DNA of 64,000 nt from Clostridium sp. DL-VIII (GTDB lineage Bacteria; Bacillota; Clostridia; Clostridiales; Clostridiaceae): positions 3,545,779-3,609,778 of the forward strand of contig NZ_CM001240.1 of assembly GCF_000230835.1 (NCBI RefSeq). Reading direction: 5' to 3'. The first letter of the stretch is position 1. Each line of letters starts with the position of its first letter. The notes below the pieces were generated by a model. The model saw nothing but the letters and a program-made list of their open reading frames with translations, was not told the origin of the DNA and made no database searches. The position numbers and the translations under genes are program-made. Shown here in pieces: positions 26,197-34,238 of the stretch.

Positions 26197-26361
26197 ATGG
26201 AAAATATGAAGAGGATTAAAAAATTAAAATCACAAACAAAGCAGCTACATGTGGAATGTGAAATTAAGTTATATGAAGACTTTGAGGCATATTGTCATAG
26301 GAATGGAAAAGACGTTAGTAAGGCAATAAGAGGTTACATGAAATTATGTATTGGAGAATAA
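26197..26361 (+). CDS. Ribbon-helix-helix-type small protein (54 aa)
   Basis: 54 residues from ATG 26197, which follows AAGGAGTGG. A basic N-terminus (Lys-Lys-Leu-Lys-Ser) leads into a beta strand (Leu-His-Val-Glu-Cys-Glu-Ile) and two helices (Leu-Tyr-Glu-Asp-Phe-Glu-Ala-Tyr; Ser-Lys-Ala-Ile-Arg-Gly-Tyr-Met), the size and order of Arc/CopG DNA-binding dimers. It is probably a phage- or element-type repressor. A perfect terminator follows 15 bases after the stop and a LexA-like box lies upstream. Assignment is by pattern only. Confidence 0.6.
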   Translation: MENMKRIKKLKSQTKQLHVECEIKLYEDFEAYCHRNGKDVSKAIRGYMKLCIGE

Positions 26362-26375
26362 ATTATAAAAAATAG

Positions 26376-26399
26376 AAGTGCCTAAAAGGCACTTTTTTT
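26376..26399 (+). terminator. Intrinsic terminator
   Basis: AAGTGCCT / AGGCACTT, 3-nt loop, then T-run. Confidence 0.9.
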
Positions 26400-26485
26400 A
26401 TACATAAATAATGTCTAATATTTCTATAAGTGGGCATAATAAAATATGGGAGAAGAGGAACTAAAAAGAAAAGGTGGTCATAAAA

Positions 26486-26665
26486 GTGGAAAAGAGAAGA
26501 TATGAATCAAAAACGCTAATTGCAGAGTACAGATATTTAAGTGAACATGAAGAATTTAGATTTTCAGAAATAGCTTATAGGTTAAAGGATGGCTCAGTAA
26601 TTATTGAGTATGATGGTGCTTCTTTAAGTCTTTATGGGTTGAAATTAAGCTATAAAAAGGAATAA
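26486..26665 (+). CDS. Small hypothetical protein (59 aa)
   Basis: GTG 26486 start with AAAGGTGG (26471-26478) at proper spacing; the longer frame from GTG 26474 overlaps that site. The protein is basic, with predicted alternating strands (Phe-Arg-Phe-Ser-Glu-Ile; Ser-Val-Ile-Ile-Glu-Tyr-Asp). A 21-codon frame (26670-26735) and a terminator follow. No family recognised; it resembles accessory-element small proteins. Confidence 0.5.
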   Translation: MEKRRYESKTLIAEYRYLSEHEEFRFSEIAYRLKDGSVIIEYDGASLSLYGLKLSYKKE

Positions 26666-26743
26666 ACAAATGAATGAAAAGTTGGATACCATTTTAGATG
26701 AACTAGAAAAAACAAGAGGTGAGTTAGTAATTTAATGCGAACT

Positions 26744-26768
26744 AAAAAGCACTTTACTAGTGCTTTTT
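26744..26768 (+). terminator. Intrinsic terminator
   Basis: AAAAAGCACT / AGTGCTTTTT with a 5-nt loop, ending in a T-run; symmetric enough to work for both strands. Confidence 0.85.
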
Positions 26769-26829
26769 ATGATATGTCATATTGAATATTTAGTCTATTA
26801 TCATCTGCTTAAAATACCGTTTTAATTCA

Positions 26830-27999
26830 TTACTTATTATTTTCAGAATAAAATTTTAGAGATTCTCCAATAAATTTAGCTGCACCCTTACTATATTTCA
26901 TATCTACAACATTCATATCTTTATTGGCACTTGATAAATAAATATCAGCCATATTGGATAATAAAGCCTTATAGTTTATTCCTGCATCCATTCTATAATG
27001 TTCATAATTCCTTTTAGTTGTATCCTCTATTTCTTCAACAATTTGTTGAATCTCTTCTGAAGTAGGATCTTTACTTAAGTCTGATGCAAGCTTTTCATAT
27101 AATTTATCTAATTTAGGCTTCTTATCCCTCAAATAAATTTTAAAAACTTCTTTAATAAACTTAGCTGCACCTTTTCCGTAGTTATTATCTGCTGCTTCTA
27201 TCCACTTAGGATCTGTCATGGACATCATATGGTACCAATGATTATCCCCTCTATCCATTTTAAAAACTTCATAGTCTTTTTTAACAATATCTGTTATTTC
27301 CTTAGCAATTTGCTGTATTTCATTTGAAGAAGGTTCTTTACTTAAATCTGCTGTAAGCTTTTTATACAATTCATTTAATTTAGGATTCTTATGGTAAAGA
27401 AAATCATTTTCAAACTTATCATATTTTTCTCCCATAGTTATTAACCTTTCATTAGTAAAATCTTTCCTCATGGCTTCAGCACATTTTTCTATACTGCCAT
27501 AAAGTTTTATAGCGTTTTTAGCAATTTTAGTTTCATTAGCTTTCATGTGTTCAATCATCTTATCAAATTTATCTATACTTCCCCAAGTTTTAATTACTCT
27601 ATCTTTATTTTCTTTCTTAAATTCTTCCCATACATTATAATATTCGGTCATATCAAATTCTTTAAAACTCATAGTATTCGCTCCTTTTAAGGTTTTATTT
27701 ATAAGCTCTATCAAATCATTCAATCTATCTCGTTTTAAAATCAGCAGCTTTTTTTGATTTTCCAGAGCCTGCATTTTATCAAAATAAGGACTAACCATGA
27801 TTTCTTTAACTTCTTTTAATGGTATATCAAGTTCTTTAAAAAATAAAATTTGCTGTAAGGTTTCAAGCGCTTCATTGTCATAAAGCCTGTAACCTGATTC
27901 TGTAATTGCACTTGGCTTTAACAATCCTATTTCATCATAGTAATGCAGCATGCGCACACTTATTCCTGTCAGATCCGAAACTTGTTTTACTGTTCTCAT
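26830..27999 (-). CDS. MerR-family regulator with tandem TipAS-like domains
   Basis: 389 residues. Residues 1-70 are a MerR winged helix (Val-Lys-Gln-Val-Ser-Asp-Leu-Thr-Gly-Ile-Ser-Val-Arg-Met-Leu-His-Tyr-Tyr-Asp); a linker helix follows; the C-terminal part is all-helical. Two halves repeat one another: Leu-Tyr-Lys-Lys-Leu-Thr-Ala-Asp-Leu-Ser-Lys-Glu-Pro and Leu-Tyr-Glu-Lys-Leu-Ala-Ser-Asp-Leu-Ser-Lys-Asp-Pro, each ending in Lys-Gly-Ala-Ala-Lys-Phe-Ile. This suggests duplicated TipAS-type ligand-binding domains; TipAS binds antibiotics and activates efflux genes. ATG at complement 27999 is chosen because GGAGGGAATAGCC precedes it. No pump gene is adjacent. Confidence 0.85.
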   Translation of the reverse strand: MRTVKQVSDLTGISVRMLHYYDEIGLLKPSAITESGYRLYDNEALETLQQILFFKELDIPLKEVKEIMVSPYFDKMQALENQKKLLILKRDRLNDLIELINKTLKGANTMSFKEFDMTEYYNVWEEFKKENKDRVIKTWGSIDKFDKMIEHMKANETKIAKNAIKLYGSIEKCAEAMRKDFTNERLITMGEKYDKFENDFLYHKNPKLNELYKKLTADLSKEPSSNEIQQIAKEITDIVKKDYEVFKMDRGDNHWYHMMSMTDPKWIEAADNNYGKGAAKFIKEVFKIYLRDKKPKLDKLYEKLASDLSKDPTSEEIQQIVEEIEDTTKRNYEHYRMDAGINYKALLSNMADIYLSSANKDMNVVDMKYSKGAAKFIGESLKFYSENNK

Positions 28000-28282
28000 G
28001 GCTATTCCCTCCAAATATGAATTTAGAGCTATCAATACTCCTAATACTCTGCCGGCTATGAGTTTTAATTTATATCTTCAAACTCTATTTTTATATTACA
28101 CTATGACATGATGTTAGGGTCAACATTTTTTTAAAACTATTATTGGTATTTGGGACGTATAGTTCTTAACTTATGTATCACTTTATAATCAAAATTCAAA
28201 TTGAATTACTTAATTTTGGCGTTCGTATATAAGCAAATTTAAAGGCAATAAACACCCACTTCAAAATGTTTATTGCCTTTAT

Positions 28283-28480
28283 TCAAGCTACTTTATGAGA
28301 ATCATCACTAGAATCTACATCTAGAGGAACCCCAAGTTTTGCTGATATTATGGTATTTAATTTGTTAATGGAACTTGATAAGCTAATAATTTGTTTCTCT
28401 AAGCGTATTAGCAAATATGCAGATACTGCTACTGGAAACCCATTATTAATAATAAGATTCATTAATTCATTTACCTCCAT
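28283..28480 (-). CDS. YvrJ-family small membrane protein
   Basis: 65 residues: a hydrophobic helix (Phe-Pro-Val-Ala-Val-Ser-Ala-Tyr-Leu-Leu-Ile-Arg-Leu-Glu) followed by an amphipathic coiled segment, the YvrJ layout that also resembles BhlA-type holin-like peptides. GGAGGTGATAAATTT precedes the start. It follows the RHH-like gene on the same strand by about 95 bases. Role unknown; holin-like activity is only a possibility. Confidence 0.7.
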   Translation of the reverse strand: MEVNELMNLIINNGFPVAVSAYLLIRLEKQIISLSSSINKLNTIISAKLGVPLDVDSSDDSHKVA

Positions 28481-28574
28481 AAATTTATCACCTCCTATAA
28501 AGGATATATGATGGAAAATTGATGATTCTATTTTTAGAAAAAATAATCAGTTGAAAGTAATTGGATTAGGATAA

Positions 28575-29102
28575 TTATTGAGTGCCGCCTTCATTTACAA
28601 TGTAGTTGTGATAATGGTCTATAGCAATATCAACTATGGTGCTGACACATACACTTATATCAGGATGCAGATGTTTTAATTCATTTATTTTTCTTATTGT
28701 AGAGTTTCTAAGAGTATAGCTTCGCTTAATAGTTGGAGTTTCCCCATCAATAGCAGGAGCAGCACCATTAGGAAGAGGAGTTCTTCTATTATCAAATATA
28801 TCTTTTGTAGAGCTTAGCGTATTTTTTGTTTCTGCACGATCTGTTGTATTATCTTTAGTATTGTCACTATTACCAAAAGTAATAGTTGATTTTGTATTAG
28901 TTTTAGGAGATTCGTGAATAGCAGTTTTATTATTTGATTCAAATTTAGAATCAGCTTGAATCTTATCAGCATCAGAATCATCAAAAGAAAAGGAAGATAT
29001 ACAGTCACCAGCTATAGGAGCTTCGTTAGTAAATCCATATACTTCACCTTCATCATATTCAAAATCATTTTTAGGAACTTTTGATGTTTTTTTTCTAGCC
29101 AT
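28575..29102 (-). CDS. Disordered-arm protein with C-terminal ribbon-helix-helix-like domain
   Basis: 175 residues. The first 120 are polar and low-complexity (Asn/Ser/Thr/Asp/Lys), clearly disordered. The last 50 (Lys-Arg-Ser-Tyr-Thr-Leu-Arg then two helices, Thr-Ile-Arg-Lys-Ile-Asn-Glu-Leu and Val-Ser-Thr-Ile-Val-Asp-Ile-Ala-Ile) fit a ribbon-helix-helix dimer. Partition proteins such as ParG combine a flexible arm with an RHH domain. AAAGGAGGGC precedes ATG at complement 29102. An array of five 16-bp-spaced repeats lies 88-164 bases upstream. No ParA-type ATPase is nearby. Partition or autoregulation is inferred. Confidence 0.6.
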   Translation of the reverse strand: MARKKTSKVPKNDFEYDEGEVYGFTNEAPIAGDCISSFSFDDSDADKIQADSKFESNNKTAIHESPKTNTKSTITFGNSDNTKDNTTDRAETKNTLSSTKDIFDNRRTPLPNGAAPAIDGETPTIKRSYTLRNSTIRKINELKHLHPDISVCVSTIVDIAIDHYHNYIVNEGGTQ

Positions 29103-29189
29103 AAATTATATGCCCTCCTTTTTGGCAGTAATAACAGCATTTTTATGTATTCTCTTAAAGGATATATGGCTATTTATTAGAGATTCTAA

Positions 29190-29266
29190 AATTCTAAAGA
29201 ATTTAGGAATATGAATTTTTTAGAATATAAGAATAAAAGAATATTAGAACTTAAGAATATAAGAAT
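29190..29266. repeat. Five 13-mers in exact 16-bp register (iteron-like array)
   Basis: AGAATATAAGAAT at 29222 and 29254, AGAATATTAGAAC at 29238, and two degenerate copies at 29206 (GGAATATGAATTT) and 29190 (AATTCTAAAGAAT). The start-to-start distance is 16 bases each time. It lies between the divergent RHH-like gene (minus) and the small Cys protein gene (plus). Such arrays are typical binding sites of RHH or replication proteins. Confidence 0.7.
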
Positions 29267-29408
29267 TTGCTTGTGAAATGCGGGTTAAGAAACTAAGTAT
29301 ACAAATTTAATGATGAATTTAATGTTATGGTACAGTATAAAACATATATCCATAATAGCAGCTGTTAAATTTTTAGATCTGCAGATAAATTATTGGAGGT
29401 GCTTAAAT

Positions 29409-29651
29409 ATGATTAGAGATGAAATTAGACTTAACTCAGAAGTAGGAGAAGTTTTTGATAAAAAGCAAATAGCATTGGCAATTAGAAATTCTACTTTTGA
29501 TGATGCTTTGAAATGTTCTTTGTTAGAGGATGGTATATTAGATAAATGCCTAGGATGCAGCTTAAAATATATTTGTGATGGAATAGATCAGGTGGTTGAT
29601 AATTATGAGGAAAAAACTACAGAGGTTTTGAATAATTTTAATTTTGAGTAG
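29409..29651 (+). CDS. Small Cys-containing protein (80 aa)
   Basis: ATG 29409 follows TTGGAGGTGC. Acidic protein with a Cys-Leu-Gly-Cys-Ser-Leu-Lys-Tyr-Ile-Cys cluster near residue 48, possibly a metal site, and no membrane helix. It is transcribed divergently from the RHH-like gene across the repeat array and ends at a strong terminator. Family not recognised. Confidence 0.6.
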   Translation: MIRDEIRLNSEVGEVFDKKQIALAIRNSTFDDALKCSLLEDGILDKCLGCSLKYICDGIDQVVDNYEEKTTEVLNNFNFE

Positions 29652-29685
29652 GCAAATGAAATATTGATATTATTATGAGAAATAG

Positions 29686-29727
29686 TAACAGCTCCAAGGA
29701 TAAAATTAACCTTGGAGCTGTTATACT
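29686..29727 (+). terminator. Strong terminator
   Basis: TAACAGCTCCAAGG / CCTTGGAGCTGTTA, 10-nt loop, then TACTTTA. The rest of 29728-30000 has no gene. Confidence 0.8.
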
Positions 29728-30000
29728 TTATGTTTAATAATACAATGAAATATTATTAAGGATTTTTATTAAAATAGTTTTCTTTTTGAGAATAGCAGTA
29801 GAGTAACACATATTTTTTATATAAGCATATTCTTTAACAGTGCTGGACAGTCAAAAGTTTTATAAAAAAAGTTAACCCTTTTGGGTAAATTTATAGTATC
29901 CTTTTAATTGCTTAAGAAAAAAAGGAGATAACCTCTATCAAAAGAATTAACTAAAATTAGTTTATCACAATATTGGTAGAGTAACTATAGATTTATGTGA

Positions 30001-30343
30001 AATTTATTAAATAAAATTTTAGCTAACTTTAAAGAATGTTTTTCAAGGCAAGCTTCATTTAACTGGTTTGTCATTATTATAATTGGCCTTATGCTACGTT
30101 CAGATTCATTTGGATTAACATCAATAATTCGCGATTTGAATCTTTCGCATAGTAGATATGCTACGATGATACATTTTTTTCATGCTTCTTCATGGACACT
30201 CGAAACTATTGCAAACAAGTGGTGTGAAATTGTTAAAAGCTTCGCTCCGATTTATACAGAAGATGGAATGATAATTCTTGTGGGGGATGGTGTTAAAGCT
30301 TCAAAAGAGGCTCGTAAGATGTCTGGCGTAAAAAAACTACACC
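30001..30343 (+). pseudogene. DDE transposase N-terminal fragment (IS4-like group)
   Basis: An open frame from just after TGA 29998-30000 encodes Phe-Ser-Arg-Gln-Ala-Ser-Phe-Asn-Trp-Phe, Met-Leu-Arg-Ser-Asp-Ser-Phe-Gly-Leu-Thr-Ser and Gly-Asp-Gly-Val-Lys-Ala-Ser-Lys-Glu-Ala-Arg-Lys-Met, the first catalytic-Asp region of a clostridial transposase. It is cut at Lys-Lys-Leu-His, where homology to the 36.3-kb block begins. No start codon and no C-terminal catalytic residues remain. Confidence 0.6.
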
Positions 30344-31335
30344 TCAAACATATTGTCAGGCTGGTGCAGTTAAATTCATAACTAAAGGATTAATATCTAA
30401 GTTAAAGTTACATTCTTAGAACACAACCCAGCAATTCAAATGAGGATTTACTATAAAATAAAAAGGATGGGAGTGTTGAAATATGAATTTAGATAATCCG
30501 ATTTTCAAGAAGCCAATTATAGAGGTTATAAAAGCAAGAACATCTATGAGGTCATATAATGGAGTGCCTTTAGACAAAACAATAGGCGATAGCATAATAG
30601 ATGTCATAAATCATGTTAAAGCGCCTTTTGGCACAAATATACGAGTTAAGCTGATAAACTCTAAAGATTCAGATACAAAGCTTGGAACCTATGGTGTTAT
30701 AAAAGGAACTTCTACCTTTATAGTCTCATCAATTTCAAAATCAGATAATGCATTAGTTGATTTAGGATGTTCATTGGAAAGAGCAGTATTGTATGCAACT
30801 GATTTGAATTTGGGTACATGTTGGTTAGGTGGTACCTTTAATAAAGGTCAATTTGCAGAGGTTATGGAGGTTATGGAGCTTAAAGATAATGAAATCCTTC
30901 TAATAGTTATACCTGTAGGGTATCCTAGTGAATCAAGAAGATGCATGGATACTTTCGTTAGGTTTATGGCAGGTTCTAAAAATAGAAAAGCCTGGTCTAA
31001 ACTATTCTTTGATGTAGATTTTAATACTCCTTTAAAGGAGATGGAAAGCTTAGAGTATTTTATTCCCCTTCAAATGGTAAGGCTTGCACCTTCAGCAGCA
31101 AACAAGCAACCTTGGAGAATAATTAAAAGTTCTAATTCGTACGATTTCTATTTAGAACAAAGTAAAGACTCAAAAAGTGATAGTTATAATGATATGCATA
31201 AAATAGATATTGGCATAGCTATGTGCCATTTTGAGTTAACTTCAGCAGAATTAGGGTTAGAGGGACATTGGGAGAAACTTAAGCTTTCCTCTCAAGATAA
31301 TAAAAAATATATTATTTCTTGGGTTAGAAAATAGG
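30344..31335 (+). repeat. Duplicated block, copy 1
   Basis: From TCAAACATATTGTCAGG (30344) onward this matches 36307-37289 nearly base for base: the last third of a small Cys-rich gene, the spacer and the whole nitroreductase gene. Copy 1 has lost the front of the Cys-rich gene, replaced by transposase sequence. Confidence 0.9.
30483..31334 (+). CDS. Nitroreductase-family protein (TM1586-like), copy 1
   Basis: 283 residues, with the family start (Pro-Ile-x-Glu-Val-Ile-Lys-Ala-Arg-Thr-Ser-Met-Arg-Ser-Tyr) and the FMN-site Leu-Ala-Pro-Ser-Ala-Ala-Asn-Lys-Gln-Pro-Trp near residue 200. This is the putative TM-nitroreductase type with two half-domains in one chain. FMN-dependent reduction is expected; the substrate is unknown. 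It is about 94 percent identical by eye to the 36446-37288 gene and carries a 3-residue in-frame duplication (Val-Met-Glu repeated). GGATGGGAG precedes the start. Confidence 0.88.
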   Translation: MNLDNPIFKKPIIEVIKARTSMRSYNGVPLDKTIGDSIIDVINHVKAPFGTNIRVKLINSKDSDTKLGTYGVIKGTSTFIVSSISKSDNALVDLGCSLERAVLYATDLNLGTCWLGGTFNKGQFAEVMEVMELKDNEILLIVIPVGYPSESRRCMDTFVRFMAGSKNRKAWSKLFFDVDFNTPLKEMESLEYFIPLQMVRLAPSAANKQPWRIIKSSNSYDFYLEQSKDSKSDSYNDMHKIDIGIAMCHFELTSAELGLEGHWEKLKLSSQDNKKYIISWVRK

Positions 31336-31621
31336 AAAGATAAAGATACAAAAAGAATTGGAAAGCAATATTTAATAAATAATAAATAAGGAGAATCCTC
31401 AGATGAAGGGGCTTCTTTTTTTTCTATTTTACTATATAGATATAGTTTTGCTTTAGAAATATATTAAGATATTCGTCTCGAATTACTTTCTCAATGTTGA
31501 TAATGAAATTACATCTTGCTATGATGGATTAAAAGATTAAACCATTATATAAAAATTAATTAAGTTTGTGAAAAGAGCTAATAAATTAGTATTAAATATC
31601 TTTAGTTAAAGGAGTTTTACA

Positions 31622-31966
31622 ATGAATGAAGTAGTGGATTTAAAACAATTAGAAAATGAGTTTAAAGAATGCAAAGCAGTACTATCTGCTATTGGAGATG
31701 AGACAAGACAATTAATTATATTATGTTTAATGAAGGGCACATTTCCTGGAATGAGAGTAGGAGAAATAACTAAAGGAGTAAATTTGTCCCCTCCAGCCGT
31801 TTCACATCATTTAAAAGTACTAAAAGAAGCAAAAGTTGTGAATATGGTAAAGCAAGGTACAATGAATTTTTATCATATTAATCCAGCTACAAGCGATTTA
31901 AATCTACTAAAGAAGCTATTTTCACATATAGAGGAATCTATGTTTGAGTGCTGGAAGAGGGAATGA
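31622..31966 (+). CDS. ArsR-family regulator
   Basis: 114 residues with an ArsR winged helix (Leu-Ser-Pro-Pro-Ala-Val-Ser-His-His-Leu-Lys-Val-Leu-Lys). The metal-binding Cys-Val-Cys of arsenic/cadmium sensors is absent, so it probably senses something else. AAAGGAG precedes ATG 31622. It lies 56 bases ahead of an aldo/keto reductase, likely an operon in which it regulates that enzyme. Confidence 0.85.
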   Translation: MNEVVDLKQLENEFKECKAVLSAIGDETRQLIILCLMKGTFPGMRVGEITKGVNLSPPAVSHHLKVLKEAKVVNMVKQGTMNFYHINPATSDLNLLKKLFSHIEESMFECWKRE

Positions 31967-32022
31967 AATAAATTAAGAATCAAGAGAGAGTTTAAATAAT
32001 CCATTTTGAAGGGAGAAAGTAA

Positions 32023-32892
32023 ATGAATTTGATTAATAATGAAATGGAAGCAGCAAATGGTGTGAAAATTCCACAAATAGGTTTCGGAGTATACAAACTA
32101 ACAAAAGGCGAAGATTTCGAAAGTGCAGTGGGAGAGGCTATAAGGGTTGGTTATCGACATTTTGATACTGCTAAAATTTATGGGAATGAGGAAAGCTTAG
32201 GGAAGGAAATTCAAAAAAGCCAGATAGCGCGAGAAGAATTTTTTATCACTTCAAAGGTATGGAATACGGATCTTGGTTATAAATCTACTAAAAGGGCTTT
32301 TGAACAAACCTGCAAAAACCTGAAAGTAGAATACCTTGATATGTACCTCATCCATTTTGCAGCACCACATTATGTAGAGGCGTGGAGGGCCATGGAGGAA
32401 TTGTATGTAGAAGGTAAAGTTAAGGTGATTGGAGTTGCAAATTTTGAAATACAGCATTTGGAAAAGCTGATGAAATATTCGAAGATTATGCCAATGGTTA
32501 ATCAAATAGAGACTCATCCAGAGTTTCAGCAAAATGAACTGCATGATTATCTTATTGAACATCAAATTCTGCATGAGGCATGGGCTCCATTAGGTCAAGG
32601 GAATATAGAATTGCTTAAAAATCCTGAGCTTAAGAAGATTGCAATGAATCATAATAAAACAGTAGCTCAAGTGATTTTACGCTGGCATATACAACGGAAT
32701 ATTATTATCATTCCTAAATCATCAAACCCAAAAAGAATTAAAGAAAACTTTCAGTTATTCGATTTTGAATTAACTAGTGAAGAAATGGATAGAATTAACC
32801 AACTAAATACAGGAAAAAGATATTCACATAGTCCTACAGGTTATATGATTAATCCAATTTATAACAAACTAATGAAAGTTTTTATTAAATAA
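32023..32892 (+). CDS. Aldo/keto reductase
   Basis: 289 residues, AKR TIM barrel with the catalytic set Asp48, Tyr53, Lys78 and His111 and the C-terminal Ile-Pro-Lys-Ser-Ser-Asn-Pro-Lys-Arg NADPH-binding block. The first helix motif His-Phe-Asp-Thr-Ala-Lys-Ile-Tyr-Gly-Asn-Glu is canonical. It should reduce aldehydes or ketones with NADPH. Ribosome site GAAGGGAG at correct spacing. Preceded by an ArsR regulator; followed by an inverted repeat. Confidence 0.9.
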   Translation: MNLINNEMEAANGVKIPQIGFGVYKLTKGEDFESAVGEAIRVGYRHFDTAKIYGNEESLGKEIQKSQIAREEFFITSKVWNTDLGYKSTKRAFEQTCKNLKVEYLDMYLIHFAAPHYVEAWRAMEELYVEGKVKVIGVANFEIQHLEKLMKYSKIMPMVNQIETHPEFQQNELHDYLIEHQILHEAWAPLGQGNIELLKNPELKKIAMNHNKTVAQVILRWHIQRNIIIIPKSSNPKRIKENFQLFDFELTSEEMDRINQLNTGKRYSHSPTGYMINPIYNKLMKVFIK

Positions 32893-32913
32893 AATATATA
32901 GTAATATGATATG

Positions 32914-32961
32914 CAGCAGTTAGCACTATATTCCAATAACTGCACCAAATACTAACTGCTG
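32914..32961 (+). terminator. Hairpin after the aldo/keto reductase
   Basis: CAGCAGTTAG / CTAACTGCTG with a 28-nt loop that itself contains GCAGTTATTGG-like pairing to the stem. No T-run follows, so termination is uncertain. Confidence 0.4.
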
Positions 32962-32967
32962 TGGGAG

Positions 32968-33190
32968 ATTAAACAAAACAGGTATTCACTTTTACCTTGC
33001 TCTGGATAGTAGTGAGATTGATGATTTAAAATCACTACTTAAAATTGTTAAGCAATTGGTTCAGACTTTTACGGACAGAAGTATTAAATCGATAGAGGGG
33101 TGGATAAGAGTTATCAGTCTTTGTAAACAAACAGGATTAAAATATAGAGGCGTTATCGTGCAAACCATATCAGAAATAGGAGGTATCGGA
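32968..33190 (+). pseudogene. In-frame remnant upstream of the EFR1 gene
   Basis: An open frame of about 74 codons (Asn-Lys-Thr-Gly-Ile-His-Phe-Tyr-Leu-Ala-Leu-Asp ... Lys-Gln-Thr-Gly-Leu-Lys-Tyr-Arg-Gly-Val-Ile-Val) runs into the flavodoxin frame with no start or ribosome site of its own. It looks protein-like and helical, possibly the tail of a lost regulator or of a longer fused protein. Not recognised. Confidence 0.35.
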
Positions 33191-33946
33191 ATGATTTTTT
33201 ATTTTTCAGCAACTGGAAACAGTAAGTATGTTGCAGAGAGTGTGGCAAAGGAATTAAGCACTTGTACTGTAGATATTGTGAAGTGTATTGATGATAACAG
33301 TTTTGAGTATAATTTTGAGGAAAATGAGGCCGTAGGCATTGTTGCTCCCACATATTTTTGGGGCATTCCTAAAAATGTGAAAGAATTTTTGACAAAAGTT
33401 GCGATGCAGGGGCATATTTATCTGTTTTACATTTCAACTTATGGGACAACAACAGGACAATCAGGAAATATGGCAGATAAGTTTCTTAAAGAAAGTGGGC
33501 AGCACATTGATGCAATGTTCAGTATTAGAATGCCGGATGTATGGACACCTCATTTTGATTTGTCTGATAAAGAGAAAGTAAAAGCTAGAAATAACAGTGC
33601 AGAAGATGAGATTGTGGAAGTAATTAATAAGGTAAAAAGGCGCGTGACAGGTAATCATATGCGCCATAAAATGCCTATGCTTGCTGCAAGAATATCTTAT
33701 AGTATGTATGGAAATCAAAGCAAGACATCACATTTTGTGTTGGAGGACAGTTGTGTAGGCTGTGGCTATTGTGCAAAAAAATGCCCTGCCAATGCCATTG
33801 AAATGAAGGAGAATAAACCTGTGTGGGTAAAGAAGCAGTGTATCATGTGCCTTGGATGTCTGCACAGATGTCCGAAATTTGCTATTCAGTATGGAAAGAA
33901 TACAAAGAAACATGGTCAATACTTAAACCCTAATACAAAAGTTTAA
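33191..33946 (+). CDS. EFR1-family flavodoxin-ferredoxin protein
   Basis: 252 residues. The N-terminal flavodoxin domain has the FMN phosphate loop Ser-Ala-Thr-Gly-Asn-Ser-Lys (residues 6-12). The C-terminal 70 residues carry two 4Fe-4S motifs, Cys-x2-Cys-x2-Cys-x3-Cys-Pro and Cys-x2-Cys-x2-Cys-x3-Cys-Pro. Such proteins are cytosolic electron carriers in anaerobes. ATG 33191 is chosen since AGGAGGTAT lies just before it, although the frame stays open upstream. Confidence 0.9.
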   Translation: MIFYFSATGNSKYVAESVAKELSTCTVDIVKCIDDNSFEYNFEENEAVGIVAPTYFWGIPKNVKEFLTKVAMQGHIYLFYISTYGTTTGQSGNMADKFLKESGQHIDAMFSIRMPDVWTPHFDLSDKEKVKARNNSAEDEIVEVINKVKRRVTGNHMRHKMPMLAARISYSMYGNQSKTSHFVLEDSCVGCGYCAKKCPANAIEMKENKPVWVKKQCIMCLGCLHRCPKFAIQYGKNTKKHGQYLNPNTKV

Positions 33947-34039
33947 AAAGCAATTAAATAAGTTATCAGTGCGTCCAGTCTGCTTTTTAGTATATAAATT
34001 CATATCTTGACATTTAGCAAATAGTGTATTACTATAAAT

Positions 34040-34070
34040 ATAGTTAAATGTTTAACTATTAAATATTTAA
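34040..34070. promoter_or_regulatory. Tandem palindromes upstream of marR
   Basis: ATAGTTAAA-TG-TTTAACTAT (34040-34059) overlaps a second palindrome TTAAATATTTAA (34059-34070). A TATAAAT element precedes at 34033-34039. This fits MarR-type autoregulation of the gene at 34239, though 170 bases away. No gene is seen in 33947-34238. Confidence 0.5.
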
Positions 34071-34238
34071 CTATATATGATGAGGAGCAAGTATAATATT
34101 ATTAATGTATATAAGTTCTAATTAATAAAATTCATAACATGAAAAATCAACCTATCTTCACTAATTAAAATACAGATTGATTTGAATGAATAGAATTTAT
34201 TAGAATATATATATTTAAAAATCTAAGGGAGTGATAAG

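Noticed and set aside
29205..29270. Possible CRISPR array
   Set aside because: Repeats are 13 bases in a 16-bp period with 3-bp spacers, far too short for CRISPR; reported instead as an iteron-like array.
31390..31425. Terminator after nitroreductase copy 1
   Set aside because: Pairing around AATCCTC/GGGGCTT is poor despite the T-run; not enough to call.
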